In this document: one piece after another, positions 1-8,710 of the stretch
How positions within the stretch are numbered: the stretch's first letter is position 1
Layout: the number at the start of each line of letters is the position of its first letter
Origin: Sulfidibacterium sp036244975
GTDB taxonomy: Bacteria > Bacteroidota > Bacteroidia > Bacteroidales > F082
DNA: 64,000 bases
Assembly (NCBI GenBank): GCA_036244975.1
Contig: BTTE01000001.1
Location: 1-64,000, forward strand
Reading direction: 5' to 3'
Translations under genes and position numbers: made by a program
Notes under the pieces: generated by a model
Database searches by the model: none
What the model was told of the DNA's origin: nothing
What the model saw: the letters and a program-made list of their open reading frames with translations, nothing else

Positions 1-2
1 AG

Positions 3-50
3 TTTGAAGAAGTATATGAAAAACTCTGGAAACCCTATGGGAACAAATGA
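3..50 (+). CDS. 3' end of a truncated upstream gene
   Basis: The third forward frame reads a protein-like tail of 15 residues (FEEVYEKLWKPYGNK) and stops with TGA at 48-50. The rest of the gene lies before the window. The aromatic and charged composition looks like a real C-terminus, but 15 residues do not identify a family. Frame 1 is also open to about position 168, but its translation looks non-coding. Confidence 0.4.
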   Translation, partial: FEEVYEKLWKPYGNK

Positions 51-116
51 GATAAACAATCTGACAGCGTTAAAATTTTTCTCAATAGCTACGGCTATTC
101 AGAAAAATTTATGCCT

Positions 117-142
117 TGCCTGCCTGACCGGCAAGGCAGGCA
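117..142. repeat. Short REP-like palindrome
   Basis: A 9-bp perfect inverted repeat (TGCCTGCCT / AGGCAGGCA) encloses an 8-nt loop between the truncated gene and the M1 peptidase. No T-run follows on the plus strand, so it looks more like a REP-type intergenic palindrome than a classic terminator. The rest of 51-340 shows no gene. Confidence 0.5.
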
Positions 143-340
143 TCTTGTTCATCTCATTTGTTTCTTGAAAGAAAGGAATTATTAGAAGTCCCCTTTAGTA
201 AAAAAATGACGCCTTATATAAAAACAGGAGCGACCCGGTGCCCCCTGTATGTTTTTTAGCCGATAGCGTGAAATGGTGTCCGGTACTTTGAAAAATTTGT
301 TTAATTTTCACAGCTCAAATAATATCAGAAACAAAAAAAA

Positions 341-2317
341 ATGAAAGATAGATTTTTACCTCTGTTTGCCTTCCTGTTTTTTTTCATTCAAAGTACAGGA
401 ATAATAGCACAATCAAACACTTATGATCCTCATAAAGCATTTGACCCGCTTTTTGATGCACAGTCGGCCACCGTATATCGCAGCGCAGACGGCCAACCGG
501 GTCCTGGTTATTGGTCCAACCGGGCCAATTATCAGATTGATGCCAGACTGGACACGGCTCAAAAATCTATCTCTGCCAACGAAACCATCACGTATGTCAA
601 CAACAGCCCGGACAGCCTTTCTTATCTGTGGATACAGCTTGATCAAAACCGCTTTGGACAAAACTCAAGAAGCGCAGCGGTTTCCGGGCAACTTTTCAAC
701 CCTGAACGATTCATCGGAGGTTTTAACATATTGTCGGTTTCACTTGGGTCAGAGGGGAAATCTGCTCCTGCCAATTACATCATCACCGACACACGGATGC
801 AGATACGGCTTCCCGGGCCTTTGGCTGGTCATGGCGGCGTTATAAAAATCAAAATAAAATACAATTTTATTATTGCCCCAAACGGGAGTGGAAGGTCCGG
901 CTGGATGGTTACCAAAAACGGCCCCATTTTCGATCTGGCACAGTGGTACCCCAGAATGGCTGTTTATGACGATTTAATGGGCTGGAACGTACTTCCTTTT
1001 CTCGGCGCCGGTGAATTTTACCTGGATTACGGCAATTATGATATCAGCATCAATGTTCCGTGGGACCAGATTGTTGTTTCTTCCGGTAGTCTGGAAAACC
1101 CGGAGAAAGTCCTGGCTAAGACAACGCTCACCCGGCTTAAAAAGGCAAAAAACAGCGATAAAACCATTGCCATAAGAAATGAAAAAGACATCAATAATCC
1201 GGATTCCCGCCCTGTCCAAAAAGGAAGACTTGTATGGCATTTCAAAATGAAAAACAGCCGCGATTTTTCGTGGGCCAGTTCAAAAGCTTTCCTGTGGGAT
1301 GCTGCTAAAATCAATCTGCCGGACCATAAAACCGCTTTGGCTATGGCCGTTTATCCGGTAGAAAGCGCCGGCAAACAAGCCTGGAACAGGGCGGCTGAAT
1401 ACTTAAAACACAGCATTGAAATATTTTCCAAACATTGGTATCCATACCCTTACCCGACGGCAACAACCGTAGGCGGGCCTGTTGGGGGCATGGAATATCC
1501 GGGCATTGTGTTTTGTAGCTGGCGAGCCAAAGGTCCTTCTTTGTGGATGATCATCAACCATGAAATCGGTCATACCTGGTTTCCCATGATTGTGGGATCA
1601 AACGAACGGAAATACGCCTGGATGGATGAAGGATTTAACACGTTCATAGACATTTATGCAACACAGGATTTTAACCACGGGGAATTTGCACCCAAAAGCG
1701 ATCATGAATACAATCCCAAAGGAGGCAGTCCCGCCCGCGGAATTGTTCCGCTCATGCTCAATCCCAACGCACCACCCATCCTCTCTTATGCGGATGCCGT
1801 TCCCAGACCTTATATCCATCCTTTGAGCTATTACAAAACGGCATTGGGACTTGTTATACTTCGTGAATACATTCTCGGACACGATCGTTTTGATTATGCA
1901 TTCAGTACCTACATCAGAAGCTGGGCTTACAAACATCCTTCTCCAATGGATTTCTTCCGTACTATGAACAATGCAACAGGCGAAAACCTGAATTGGTTTT
2001 GGAAAGGCTGGTTTATAAAAAAATGGACTTTGGACCAGGCAGTTACCAACGTGAAATATGTTAACGACGACCCGGCACAAGGCTCGCTCATCACCCTTGA
2101 AAACTACAACCAGTTAGTGATGCCTGTTACGCTGGAAATAACAGAGTCAAACGGCCATTCCGAAAGGGTAAAACTTCCGGTTGAAATCTGGGAAACCAGC
2201 GGAAAATACACGTTCCGGTTCCACTCAAAAAGCCCTCTGGTGAAAGTAGTGGTTGATCCTGATAAAATGCTTCCGGATGTAAATGCTGCAAATAATGTCT
2301 GGCCGGCAGCAAAATAG
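341..2317 (+). CDS. M1 family zinc metallopeptidase, secreted
   Basis: A 658-residue secreted aminopeptidase-type protein. Residues 1-24 form a signal peptide ending at an Ala-Gln site. The zinc site is HEIGH at 407-411, with the third ligand Glu430 in WMDEGF exactly 19 residues after the second His, the M1 spacing. The substrate-binding GxMEN-like motif is present as GGMEYP (382-387). An N-terminal beta-rich domain (about 55-300) precedes the thermolysin-like domain (about 340-560) and a short beta C-terminal part. Known M1 enzymes cleave N-terminal residues from peptides; here it probably acts in the periplasm or at the cell surface. It is monocistronic, convergent with the purine permease, and the substrate cannot be read from sequence. 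Confidence 0.9.
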   Translation: MKDRFLPLFAFLFFFIQSTGIIAQSNTYDPHKAFDPLFDAQSATVYRSADGQPGPGYWSNRANYQIDARLDTAQKSISANETITYVNNSPDSLSYLWIQLDQNRFGQNSRSAAVSGQLFNPERFIGGFNILSVSLGSEGKSAPANYIITDTRMQIRLPGPLAGHGGVIKIKIKYNFIIAPNGSGRSGWMVTKNGPIFDLAQWYPRMAVYDDLMGWNVLPFLGAGEFYLDYGNYDISINVPWDQIVVSSGSLENPEKVLAKTTLTRLKKAKNSDKTIAIRNEKDINNPDSRPVQKGRLVWHFKMKNSRDFSWASSKAFLWDAAKINLPDHKTALAMAVYPVESAGKQAWNRAAEYLKHSIEIFSKHWYPYPYPTATTVGGPVGGMEYPGIVFCSWRAKGPSLWMIINHEIGHTWFPMIVGSNERKYAWMDEGFNTFIDIYATQDFNHGEFAPKSDHEYNPKGGSPARGIVPLMLNPNAPPILSYADAVPRPYIHPLSYYKTALGLVILREYILGHDRFDYAFSTYIRSWAYKHPSPMDFFRTMNNATGENLNWFWKGWFIKKWTLDQAVTNVKYVNDDPAQGSLITLENYNQLVMPVTLEITESNGHSERVKLPVEIWETSGKYTFRFHSKSPLVKVVVDPDKMLPDVNAANNVWPAAK

Positions 2318-2368
2318 CTGTCGCCAATCTTGAATTTGGAAAAGTTTTTATCTTTATGGGTCTGATTG

Positions 2369-3661
2369 TTACACAAAAAACTTCAACATAAACAGCGCAG
2401 CGAGGATGTACATGACCAAACTGATTTCTTTGTGCTTCCCGCTAAGGGCTTTCAGAATAACATAAGAAATCATACCGAAAGCGATACCCTCGGCAATGCT
2501 GTAGGTGAAGGGCATCATCACGATAGTAAGAAAAGCGGGAATACTTTCGGTGTAATCGGCAAAGTGAATGTTTTTCACCGGTTCCATCATAAAAGTACCC
2601 ACGAGGATGAGGACGGGAGCAGTAGCTGAAGCGGGAACCATCAAAAACAGCGGGGCAAGAAAAAGCGAAAGGATAAACAAAACGGCTACGACCAGCGTAG
2701 TAAGACCGGTACGTCCGCCTTCGGCCACGCCGGCAGCGCTTTCCACGTAAGCGGTAACAGCCGAAGTTCCGAGCATAGCGCCCACCGTGGTTCCGACGGC
2801 ATCGGCCAGCAAAGCCCGGTTGACATACGGGAAATGTCCTTTTTCGTCCAGCATTTTGGCCTGCGAAGCCACGCCGACCAGCGTCCCGATGGTGTCAAAT
2901 AAATCCACAAACAGAAAAGTGAACAGAACGATGGCCATATCCACGGTGAAAACATGTGTCCATTCGAATTTTAAAAAAGTGGGTGCCATCGAAGGCGGCG
3001 TTTGGATAAGTGCTGTATGTGGCAGGGAAGCATCGCCCATAAAAAGCGCCAGCACGGTAGAAGAAAAAATACCGATCAGCAGAGCGCCTTTTACCCGGAG
3101 GGCAAGAAGCACTCCCGAAACTATTAGTCCAAAAAAACAAATAAGCGCTGACGGACTTCCGAGATTTCCCAAAGTAACCAACGTGCTGTTGTCGTGAACG
3201 ATAATACCGGCTCCCTGAAGTCCGATAAAGGCAATAAACAGCCCGATGCCCACCGAGATAGCATGTTTCAGGCTCAACGGAATGGCGTCTACAATCAACT
3301 CACGAACGTTGAGCAGCGTCAGCAAAATAAACAAAATACCTTCGAGAAAAACAGCCGTCAGCGCAAACTGCCAGCTGTAACCCATGGCCAGCACTACGGT
3401 AAAAGCAAAAAAGACGTTCAGCCCCATGCCGGGAGCCATGGCAATGGGCGATTTGGCATAAAAGGCCATGATGAGCGTGGCAATAATGGACGAAACAGCG
3501 GTGGCAGTAAACACAGCATTCACATCCATTCCCGATTTGCCGAGGATGGACGGGTTGACCACCAAAATGTAAGCCATGGTCAGGAAGGTGGTTGCTCCGG
3601 CAATAATTTCTGTCCGAATGTTGGTATTGTTAGCACGTAAATGAAAGTATTTCTCTATCAT
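2369..3661 (-). CDS. NCS2 family purine (hypoxanthine/guanine) permease
   Basis: A 430-residue inner membrane transporter of the AzgA/PbuG branch of the NCS2 (nucleobase:cation symporter 2) family. It has about 12-14 hydrophobic helices, the PGMGLNVFFAF segment near residues 97-107, and an N-terminal start (IEKYFHLRANNTNIRTE) typical of this branch. These permeases import hypoxanthine, guanine or adenine with protons. The gene stands alone, 51 bp from the convergent peptidase gene. A purine substrate would fit the xanthine dehydrogenase operon about 9 kb away and apt and purH further on, but no regulatory link is visible. Confidence 0.88.
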   Translation of the reverse strand: MIEKYFHLRANNTNIRTEIIAGATTFLTMAYILVVNPSILGKSGMDVNAVFTATAVSSIIATLIMAFYAKSPIAMAPGMGLNVFFAFTVVLAMGYSWQFALTAVFLEGILFILLTLLNVRELIVDAIPLSLKHAISVGIGLFIAFIGLQGAGIIVHDNSTLVTLGNLGSPSALICFFGLIVSGVLLALRVKGALLIGIFSSTVLALFMGDASLPHTALIQTPPSMAPTFLKFEWTHVFTVDMAIVLFTFLFVDLFDTIGTLVGVASQAKMLDEKGHFPYVNRALLADAVGTTVGAMLGTSAVTAYVESAAGVAEGGRTGLTTLVVAVLFILSLFLAPLFLMVPASATAPVLILVGTFMMEPVKNIHFADYTESIPAFLTIVMMPFTYSIAEGIAFGMISYVILKALSGKHKEISLVMYILAALFMLKFFV

Positions 3662-3860
3662 AACGCTTGAATTATTGATAAATGTCTCATTTTAGGTTAC
3701 CGGTTTTGCCAGCCTGTCAGTATCATTGATTTCGTTGAAAATCAGGCAGGCAAAATTTATATTTTTCAAAACTAAGAAAATTCGGGGAAATTTAGAAAAT
3801 TCCGGTAGGGTGAAATCGAAGTTGTGCGGTATAAGAGCAAACACTTAAAAACTTTATGCC

Positions 3861-4688
3861 ATGAAAAAATTAAAATTTGCTTTGCCTTTTCTTGCAGGAA
3901 TAATTTTCTTCCTCGGAAGTTGTTCGAAAGACAACACCTCCGCCCCCACTTTCACTACTGTGCAGGACGATGCCTATGCGGAAAGTATCTTTGACAATGT
4001 TACCAGTCTGACAAATGAGGCTTACGACCTGAGTTCTACCAATTTTAAATCTACCGAAGGACGTGTTTTCCTGAGTGATTGTGCCACTGTCAGCCTTGAC
4101 ACAACTGCTTTTCCGAGAGTTCTCACCATCGACTTCGGCGATACGAACTGCCTGGGCAACGACGGCCGTTACCGCAGGGGGAAAATACTTGTTTCGTTTA
4201 CCGGAAGGTACCGCAAACCCGGTACCATCATCACCACCACTTTTGATAATTATTATGTAAACGACAACCAGGTGGAAGGGACAAAAGCGGTTACCAACAA
4301 TGGTTTTAATGATGAAAGACACATGACGTGGACCATTTCCGTCAATGGTGTAATTACACTCGCCAACGGTAAGGGCACCATCACCTGGAAATCGCAGCGC
4401 ACCCGCGAATGGGTAAAAGGTATTGACACGCCACATAACCGTGGGGACGATGTCTATCTGATTACGGGCCAGGCTTCGGGCGAAAGAGCCAACGGACTGA
4501 AATGGACGCGCAAAATCACCAATCCGCTCAGAATGGAACTGGCCTGCCGTTTTATTGTTTCGGGAACCGTGGAAATTAAACCCGAAGGTAAACCGATGCG
4601 CACGCTGGACTTTGGCGATGGTGAATGCGATAACCTCGCTACCGTAACTGTCAACGGGAAAACCTACACCATTCACCTGCGTCCGTAG
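3861..4688 (+). CDS. Secreted lipoprotein of unknown function
   Basis: A 275-residue protein with a lipoprotein signal peptide: two lysines, a hydrophobic core, then the lipobox LGSC with Cys21 followed by Ser-Lys-Asp. The mature part is rich in beta-strand-like Thr/Gly/Val stretches and contains several cysteines (in SDCATVS, DTNCLG, ELACRF and GECDNL) that may form disulfides after export. I recognise no catalytic motif. A strong terminator follows at 4711-4740, so it is transcribed separately from the downstream sigma factor. It is probably an outer-membrane-anchored periplasmic or surface protein. Confidence 0.75.
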   Translation: MKKLKFALPFLAGIIFFLGSCSKDNTSAPTFTTVQDDAYAESIFDNVTSLTNEAYDLSSTNFKSTEGRVFLSDCATVSLDTTAFPRVLTIDFGDTNCLGNDGRYRRGKILVSFTGRYRKPGTIITTTFDNYYVNDNQVEGTKAVTNNGFNDERHMTWTISVNGVITLANGKGTITWKSQRTREWVKGIDTPHNRGDDVYLITGQASGERANGLKWTRKITNPLRMELACRFIVSGTVEIKPEGKPMRTLDFGDGECDNLATVTVNGKTYTIHLRP

Positions 4689-4710
4689 CGTTTGATAAAT
4701 TGCAGCACAG

Positions 4711-4740
4711 AATCCGGGAGTTTTGTCTTCCCGGATTTTT
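4711..4740 (+). terminator. Rho-independent terminator after the lipoprotein gene
   Basis: A 9-bp perfect stem (AATCCGGGA / TCCCGGATT, arms 4711-4719 and 4729-4737) is followed by a T-run. It lies 23 bases after the stop codon of the lipoprotein gene. Confidence 0.8.
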
Positions 4741-4768
4741 GTCATGTTGTTTTGAATAGTTACTTTTA
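4738..4768 (+). promoter_or_regulatory. Predicted promoter of the sigma/anti-sigma operon
   Basis: TTTG at 4738-4741, a 19-base spacer and TACTTTTA at 4761-4768 match the Bacteroidota primary-sigma pattern TTTG-N19/20-TAnnTTTG with one mismatch. The -33 element lies in the T-tail of the preceding terminator. This is a pattern match only. Confidence 0.4.
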
Positions 4769-4783
4769 AGAAAAATTAGCACA

Positions 4784-5269
4784 TTGACGGATACGGAATT
4801 TAAACATTTGTTCGACAATCATTTTAATGCGGTAAGGAATTATATCTGGTACCGCTCGGGGAATCCCGAACTGGCATCCGATGTGGCGCAGGAAACTTTT
4901 CTGAAGCTGTGGGAGAAAAGGCCTTACGCCGACAAGACAAAACTAAAAGGGTTGCTTTTTAAAATGGCCGGCGACATTTTTATCAGCGCCTACCGCAAAC
5001 AAACGACCGAACTGAAATTCAGGACAAACTTAAAACCCGGTATTGAAAACAAAACACCCGAAGAAAAAATGCACTACAATGAGCTTAAAGAAAGATATGA
5101 AACAGCGCTAAGCAAAATGCCGGAAAACCAGCGGGTGGTATTTTTGATGAACAGGATGGACAAAATGAAATACAGAGAGATAGCCGAAGCAAACGGAATT
5201 GGTATCAAAGCCGTGGAAAAGCGGATGTCGCAGGCGCTAAAGTTGTTAAAACAAGAAATACAGGACTAA
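4784..5269 (+). CDS. ECF-type RNA polymerase sigma factor (FecI-like)
   Basis: A 161-residue sigma-70 family factor of the extracytoplasmic function group. Region 2 spans about residues 5-70 (the DVAQETFLKLWEK stretch is region 2.3/2.4-like) and region 4 about 105-158, with a helix-turn-helix in YREIAEANGIGIKAVEKRMSQAL. The start is TTG at 4784: no in-frame ATG occurs early, a stop lies at 4757-4759, and the N-terminus TDTEFKHLFDNHFNAVRNYIWYR is typical of the family. The anti-sigma gene begins one base after the stop, so the pair is translationally linked. It likely directs transcription of the downstream receptor or other uptake genes. Confidence 0.93.
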   Translation: MTDTEFKHLFDNHFNAVRNYIWYRSGNPELASDVAQETFLKLWEKRPYADKTKLKGLLFKMAGDIFISAYRKQTTELKFRTNLKPGIENKTPEEKMHYNELKERYETALSKMPENQRVVFLMNRMDKMKYREIAEANGIGIKAVEKRMSQALKLLKQEIQD

Positions 5270-5270
5270 A

Positions 5271-6134
5271 GTGGAACAAAAAAATCATATACAAGAGACA
5301 GGAAGGCTGTGTGGAAAACTAAATAACCTGCATGCTTCCCTGGAGATTCCTTACGAAGAAAGCCTTGATGAAATATGGGAAGCCATGCAGCAGAAGATTG
5401 CTGTGGAAGACAAACCTGTTCGGCTGCGGATACGTCCGGCAAGGATGCGTTTCTTGTGGGTTGCCGCCACGCTGGGGCTGTTGATAGGGCTGGGCGCTTT
5501 ACTTAGATTTTATCATCACACCATCCGGACGGCGCCGGGACAAATGGCAACGATAACGCTGCCCGACGAATCCACAGTAGTGCTCAACGCACAATCCAAA
5601 CTAACTTATTATCCGCTGTGGTGGACCTTTTCGAGAGAAGTTGTCCTCACCGGCGAGGCTTTCTTTAAAGGGCCGCATGGCAAGCGGTTTTCGGTGAAAT
5701 CGACCCGCGGCACAGTGGATGTGCTCGGCACCAGCTTCGACATTTATGCCCGCAAAGATAATTATCGCGTGGTTTGTTTTACCGGCACAGTGCAGGTTAC
5801 CTCACGCACGAAAAACCGGATTATTCTTACGCCCGGCGAAAAAGCCGAAGTCAACCCTCAGGGAGAAATTACTTTTTCCAAAGAAATAAAAACCAGCGAC
5901 TACAACGCCTGGACTAACCAACAGTTTGTTTTTACGGCTACACCCATAGCAGCCGTACTGGCTGAAATGGCCAGGCGCTACAACGTTAAGATTGATTTGG
6001 AAAAAGCGGTTAATAAAAACTACACCGGTAATTTTTCGGCTGAAATTCCTGTGGAACAGGCGTTAAATATTGTTGGTAAACCTTTTGGACTTACTTTTGT
6101 AAAAGTGGATAATCAACATTTCATTATCAGGTAA
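5271..6134 (+). CDS. FecR-type anti-sigma factor
   Basis: A 287-residue single-span inner membrane regulator starting at GTG. The cytoplasmic N-terminal part (1-58), which in the family binds the ECF sigma factor, is followed by one membrane helix near residues 62-80 (FLWVAATLGLLIGLGALL). The periplasmic FecR domain (about 90-195) contains the characteristic LTGEAFF and TSRGTVDVLGTSFDIYA-like segments. A C-terminal DUF4974-type domain (about 220-287) resembles an STN fold that can contact the receptor. In the known Fec pathway the loaded receptor signals through this protein to release the sigma factor. Confidence 0.92.
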   Translation: MEQKNHIQETGRLCGKLNNLHASLEIPYEESLDEIWEAMQQKIAVEDKPVRLRIRPARMRFLWVAATLGLLIGLGALLRFYHHTIRTAPGQMATITLPDESTVVLNAQSKLTYYPLWWTFSREVVLTGEAFFKGPHGKRFSVKSTRGTVDVLGTSFDIYARKDNYRVVCFTGTVQVTSRTKNRIILTPGEKAEVNPQGEITFSKEIKTSDYNAWTNQQFVFTATPIAAVLAEMARRYNVKIDLEKAVNKNYTGNFSAEIPVEQALNIVGKPFGLTFVKVDNQHFIIR

Positions 6135-6146
6135 CCAGATATTCTG

Positions 6147-8660
6147 ATGTTCAAAAGGCAGATTGTTTTTATTATTTTTCTTTTGATTTTTCCGTTTTAT
6201 CTATCCGCCCAACGAGCGGAAATCATTGTTAATGCCCATAATCAACCACTTAACAGCGTTCTTATCGGTCTTCGGGATAAGTATGCCCTTCGCTTTTCAT
6301 TTGACGATAACCTTTTGTCGAAATACAAGGTTACTTTAACAAAATCGTTTGCCACTGCCGGCAAAGCCGTAAGTAGTTTGCTCAAACCTTTTCCGTTAAT
6401 CTACAACTTACAGGGTGATGTTTTTGTGATTTGGAAAAGGGGAAAAGCTGCCGGCAGAAACGAAAAGTATTTCCTGAAAGGATACATCAAAGATTCTAAA
6501 ACCGGGGAGCCGCTTGCCTATTCTCATATTTTATCTGATGTGAAAAACACGACTTCGGATGTTGATGGTTATTTCAGCGAAATTGTCAGCCATGACACTG
6601 TCAGTCATTTGATCATCTCACATTTGGGTTATTACATTCTCGATACACTGCTCAGGCCGGGGCGTGTGCATACCATCCTTTTAACACCTTCGTCCGTGCG
6701 GCTTCAGGAGGTAAAAATCACAGGGAAAGCCATTGACTATGTTTCACAGATTGGTCAAACCCCCGGGATCATACGTCTGAACAGCAAAGTGGCTACACAT
6801 CTGCCGGGTTACGGTGATAATTCCGTTTTTAATTTGCTACGCCTGCAGCCCGGAATACTGGCTTCCGGAGAACAAACCAACAGCATGATTATCTGGGGAA
6901 GTTATGCCGGTCAGAGCAAAGTGATGTTCGACGGCTTTACGGTTTACGGACTCCGGAATTTTAATGACAACATCAGTTCGTTCAACCCGCTCATGGCCAA
7001 AGATATCGAGGTGATGAAAGGGGGTTATGATGCCCGGTATGGAGGAAGAGTCGGTGGCATTGTTAATATTTCAGGTATTACCGGTAATCCCAAAAAAGTA
7101 TCGTTTGTTTTCAATATGAACAACATGACCTTAAACGCGTTGCTGGAGATTCCTTTTAAAAACCGGTCGGCTCTCGTGATGGCTTTCCGCCACACCTATT
7201 TTAACCTGTACAACCCAACCGATTATACGGCACACCGCACGGATACGGCTAACCGTCGCATTCCCATCAGCATTCATGTTGTCCCAGACTATGTTTTCCG
7301 GGATATGAACATAAAATATTCGGGAATTGCGGGCAAAAACGACCGTTATTTTCTCAGTTTGTATGGCAGCAACGATATTTTTGATTACAACATCAACCAG
7401 CCGGTGCAGTTCAGGAAAATTTTAAAGAATACACAGGAAGAAAACAGACAAACCGGCGGCTCAATTTTTTATGGGAAGAGCTGGAAAAAAGGCGGTTCCT
7501 CTAATTTCAGCGCCTCATTCTCTGCCTTGCAAAAAAGATTTTCTGACAATTACAGGATTGAAAAAACCTGGAATAGAGATGTAAAGACACTGGATAAAAC
7601 CAATTCGACAAACAAGCTAAGCGAAGTTACGGTTAAAGCGGAAAACCGGTTTCCGGTCTCCACGTATCAGGCTTTTGAATTTGGTGGCGGCCTTATCAGC
7701 AACAGTAGTTTCCTTGAAGTAGATACTTTTAATGTAGCCATGTCTAACCTGAATGTATCCTCTTCCCGGTTGTTTGCCTATTTCCAGGATGTTATTTCGG
7801 TCGGGAAACAGATAACGTTAAAAGTTGGCGGACGGATGACGTATGCTCTTAATCTGCATAAATTTTATCCCGGGCCAAGGTTCTCGGCCATTTACAAACC
7901 CTCGGCACAGTGGACTTTCTCGCTGGCCTGGGGGCTGTATAACCAATATGTTTCCGAAACATCGATGGTCGATGATCAGGGGAACTACCGTTACCTGTGG
8001 GCGGTTAGCGACAACAAAGATATTCCGGTTTTAAGAGCCATGCACAATGTAGCCGGCATAAGCTTTGCGCAAAAAGGGTATCTCATCAGCCTGGAAGGTT
8101 ATTACAAAACCGTTAGCGGACTAAGCAGATTTGTTCGCTATAAAAACATTGTTGTTCCCGGCATTTATCACGGAAAGGGCAGAAGCTACGGCCTGGATTT
8201 GATGATAAAAAAAGATTACAGAGGCAGCACCTTTTGGGTGGCCTATTCACTGAGCCGCACAGAAGAAATGTTCGACTATTATCCCGGGCGTCTGCGTAAA
8301 TACCGGCGGGCGCCGCAGGATCAGCGACATGAGGTGAAAGTGGGCGTTATGGTCAATCTGCATCCGATTTACCTTTCGGCAAATTATGTTTACGGCTCGG
8401 GATTCCCTATCACTTATAATCAAAACCAACATATCGGAAAAGACTATCCTTACAGCCGGTTAGATGTTGCGGCTTCGTGGAAGTTCCTGAACCGCAAGCT
8501 GAAAGGCGAAACAGGTATTTCGGTTTTAAATGTTCTCAACACGCAAAACATAAAATTTTCCAATTTTGAGAAAATTCCGCTCAACCAGACCAGCTCCATA
8601 AATATCTATTCCGATGCCATTCCGTTTACACCGACACTTTATCTAAAGTTTAGTTTTTAG
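6147..8660 (+). CDS. TonB-dependent outer membrane transducer/receptor with STN domain
   Basis: An 837-residue outer membrane receptor. The signal peptide is residues 1-22 (ends LSAQ). An STN (secretin/TonB N-terminal) domain at about 24-95 marks it as a signal transducer. A carboxypeptidase-regulatory-like domain (about 105-190) and the plug (about 205-310, with FDGFTVYGL and DARYGGRVGGIVNI) follow. The rest is a beta barrel ending in an aromatic residue (YLKFSF). It follows the anti-sigma gene by 12 bases, so sigma, anti-sigma and receptor form one operon. No SusD-like lipoprotein or catabolic enzyme follows, so the ligand is unknown; siderophore or another small molecule is as likely as a glycan. 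Confidence 0.92.
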   Translation: MFKRQIVFIIFLLIFPFYLSAQRAEIIVNAHNQPLNSVLIGLRDKYALRFSFDDNLLSKYKVTLTKSFATAGKAVSSLLKPFPLIYNLQGDVFVIWKRGKAAGRNEKYFLKGYIKDSKTGEPLAYSHILSDVKNTTSDVDGYFSEIVSHDTVSHLIISHLGYYILDTLLRPGRVHTILLTPSSVRLQEVKITGKAIDYVSQIGQTPGIIRLNSKVATHLPGYGDNSVFNLLRLQPGILASGEQTNSMIIWGSYAGQSKVMFDGFTVYGLRNFNDNISSFNPLMAKDIEVMKGGYDARYGGRVGGIVNISGITGNPKKVSFVFNMNNMTLNALLEIPFKNRSALVMAFRHTYFNLYNPTDYTAHRTDTANRRIPISIHVVPDYVFRDMNIKYSGIAGKNDRYFLSLYGSNDIFDYNINQPVQFRKILKNTQEENRQTGGSIFYGKSWKKGGSSNFSASFSALQKRFSDNYRIEKTWNRDVKTLDKTNSTNKLSEVTVKAENRFPVSTYQAFEFGGGLISNSSFLEVDTFNVAMSNLNVSSSRLFAYFQDVISVGKQITLKVGGRMTYALNLHKFYPGPRFSAIYKPSAQWTFSLAWGLYNQYVSETSMVDDQGNYRYLWAVSDNKDIPVLRAMHNVAGISFAQKGYLISLEGYYKTVSGLSRFVRYKNIVVPGIYHGKGRSYGLDLMIKKDYRGSTFWVAYSLSRTEEMFDYYPGRLRKYRRAPQDQRHEVKVGVMVNLHPIYLSANYVYGSGFPITYNQNQHIGKDYPYSRLDVAASWKFLNRKLKGETGISVLNVLNTQNIKFSNFEKIPLNQTSSINIYSDAIPFTPTLYLKFSF

Positions 8661-8710
8661 AAGATATAAAACACAAACGGATGCATGCGCCCGGTTAGTA
8701 ATTGATTTAC

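Noticed and set aside
3870..4745. 291-codon open frame on the minus strand opposite the lipoprotein gene
   Set aside because: It is antisense to a gene with a clear lipoprotein signal and has no signal, motif or family resemblance.
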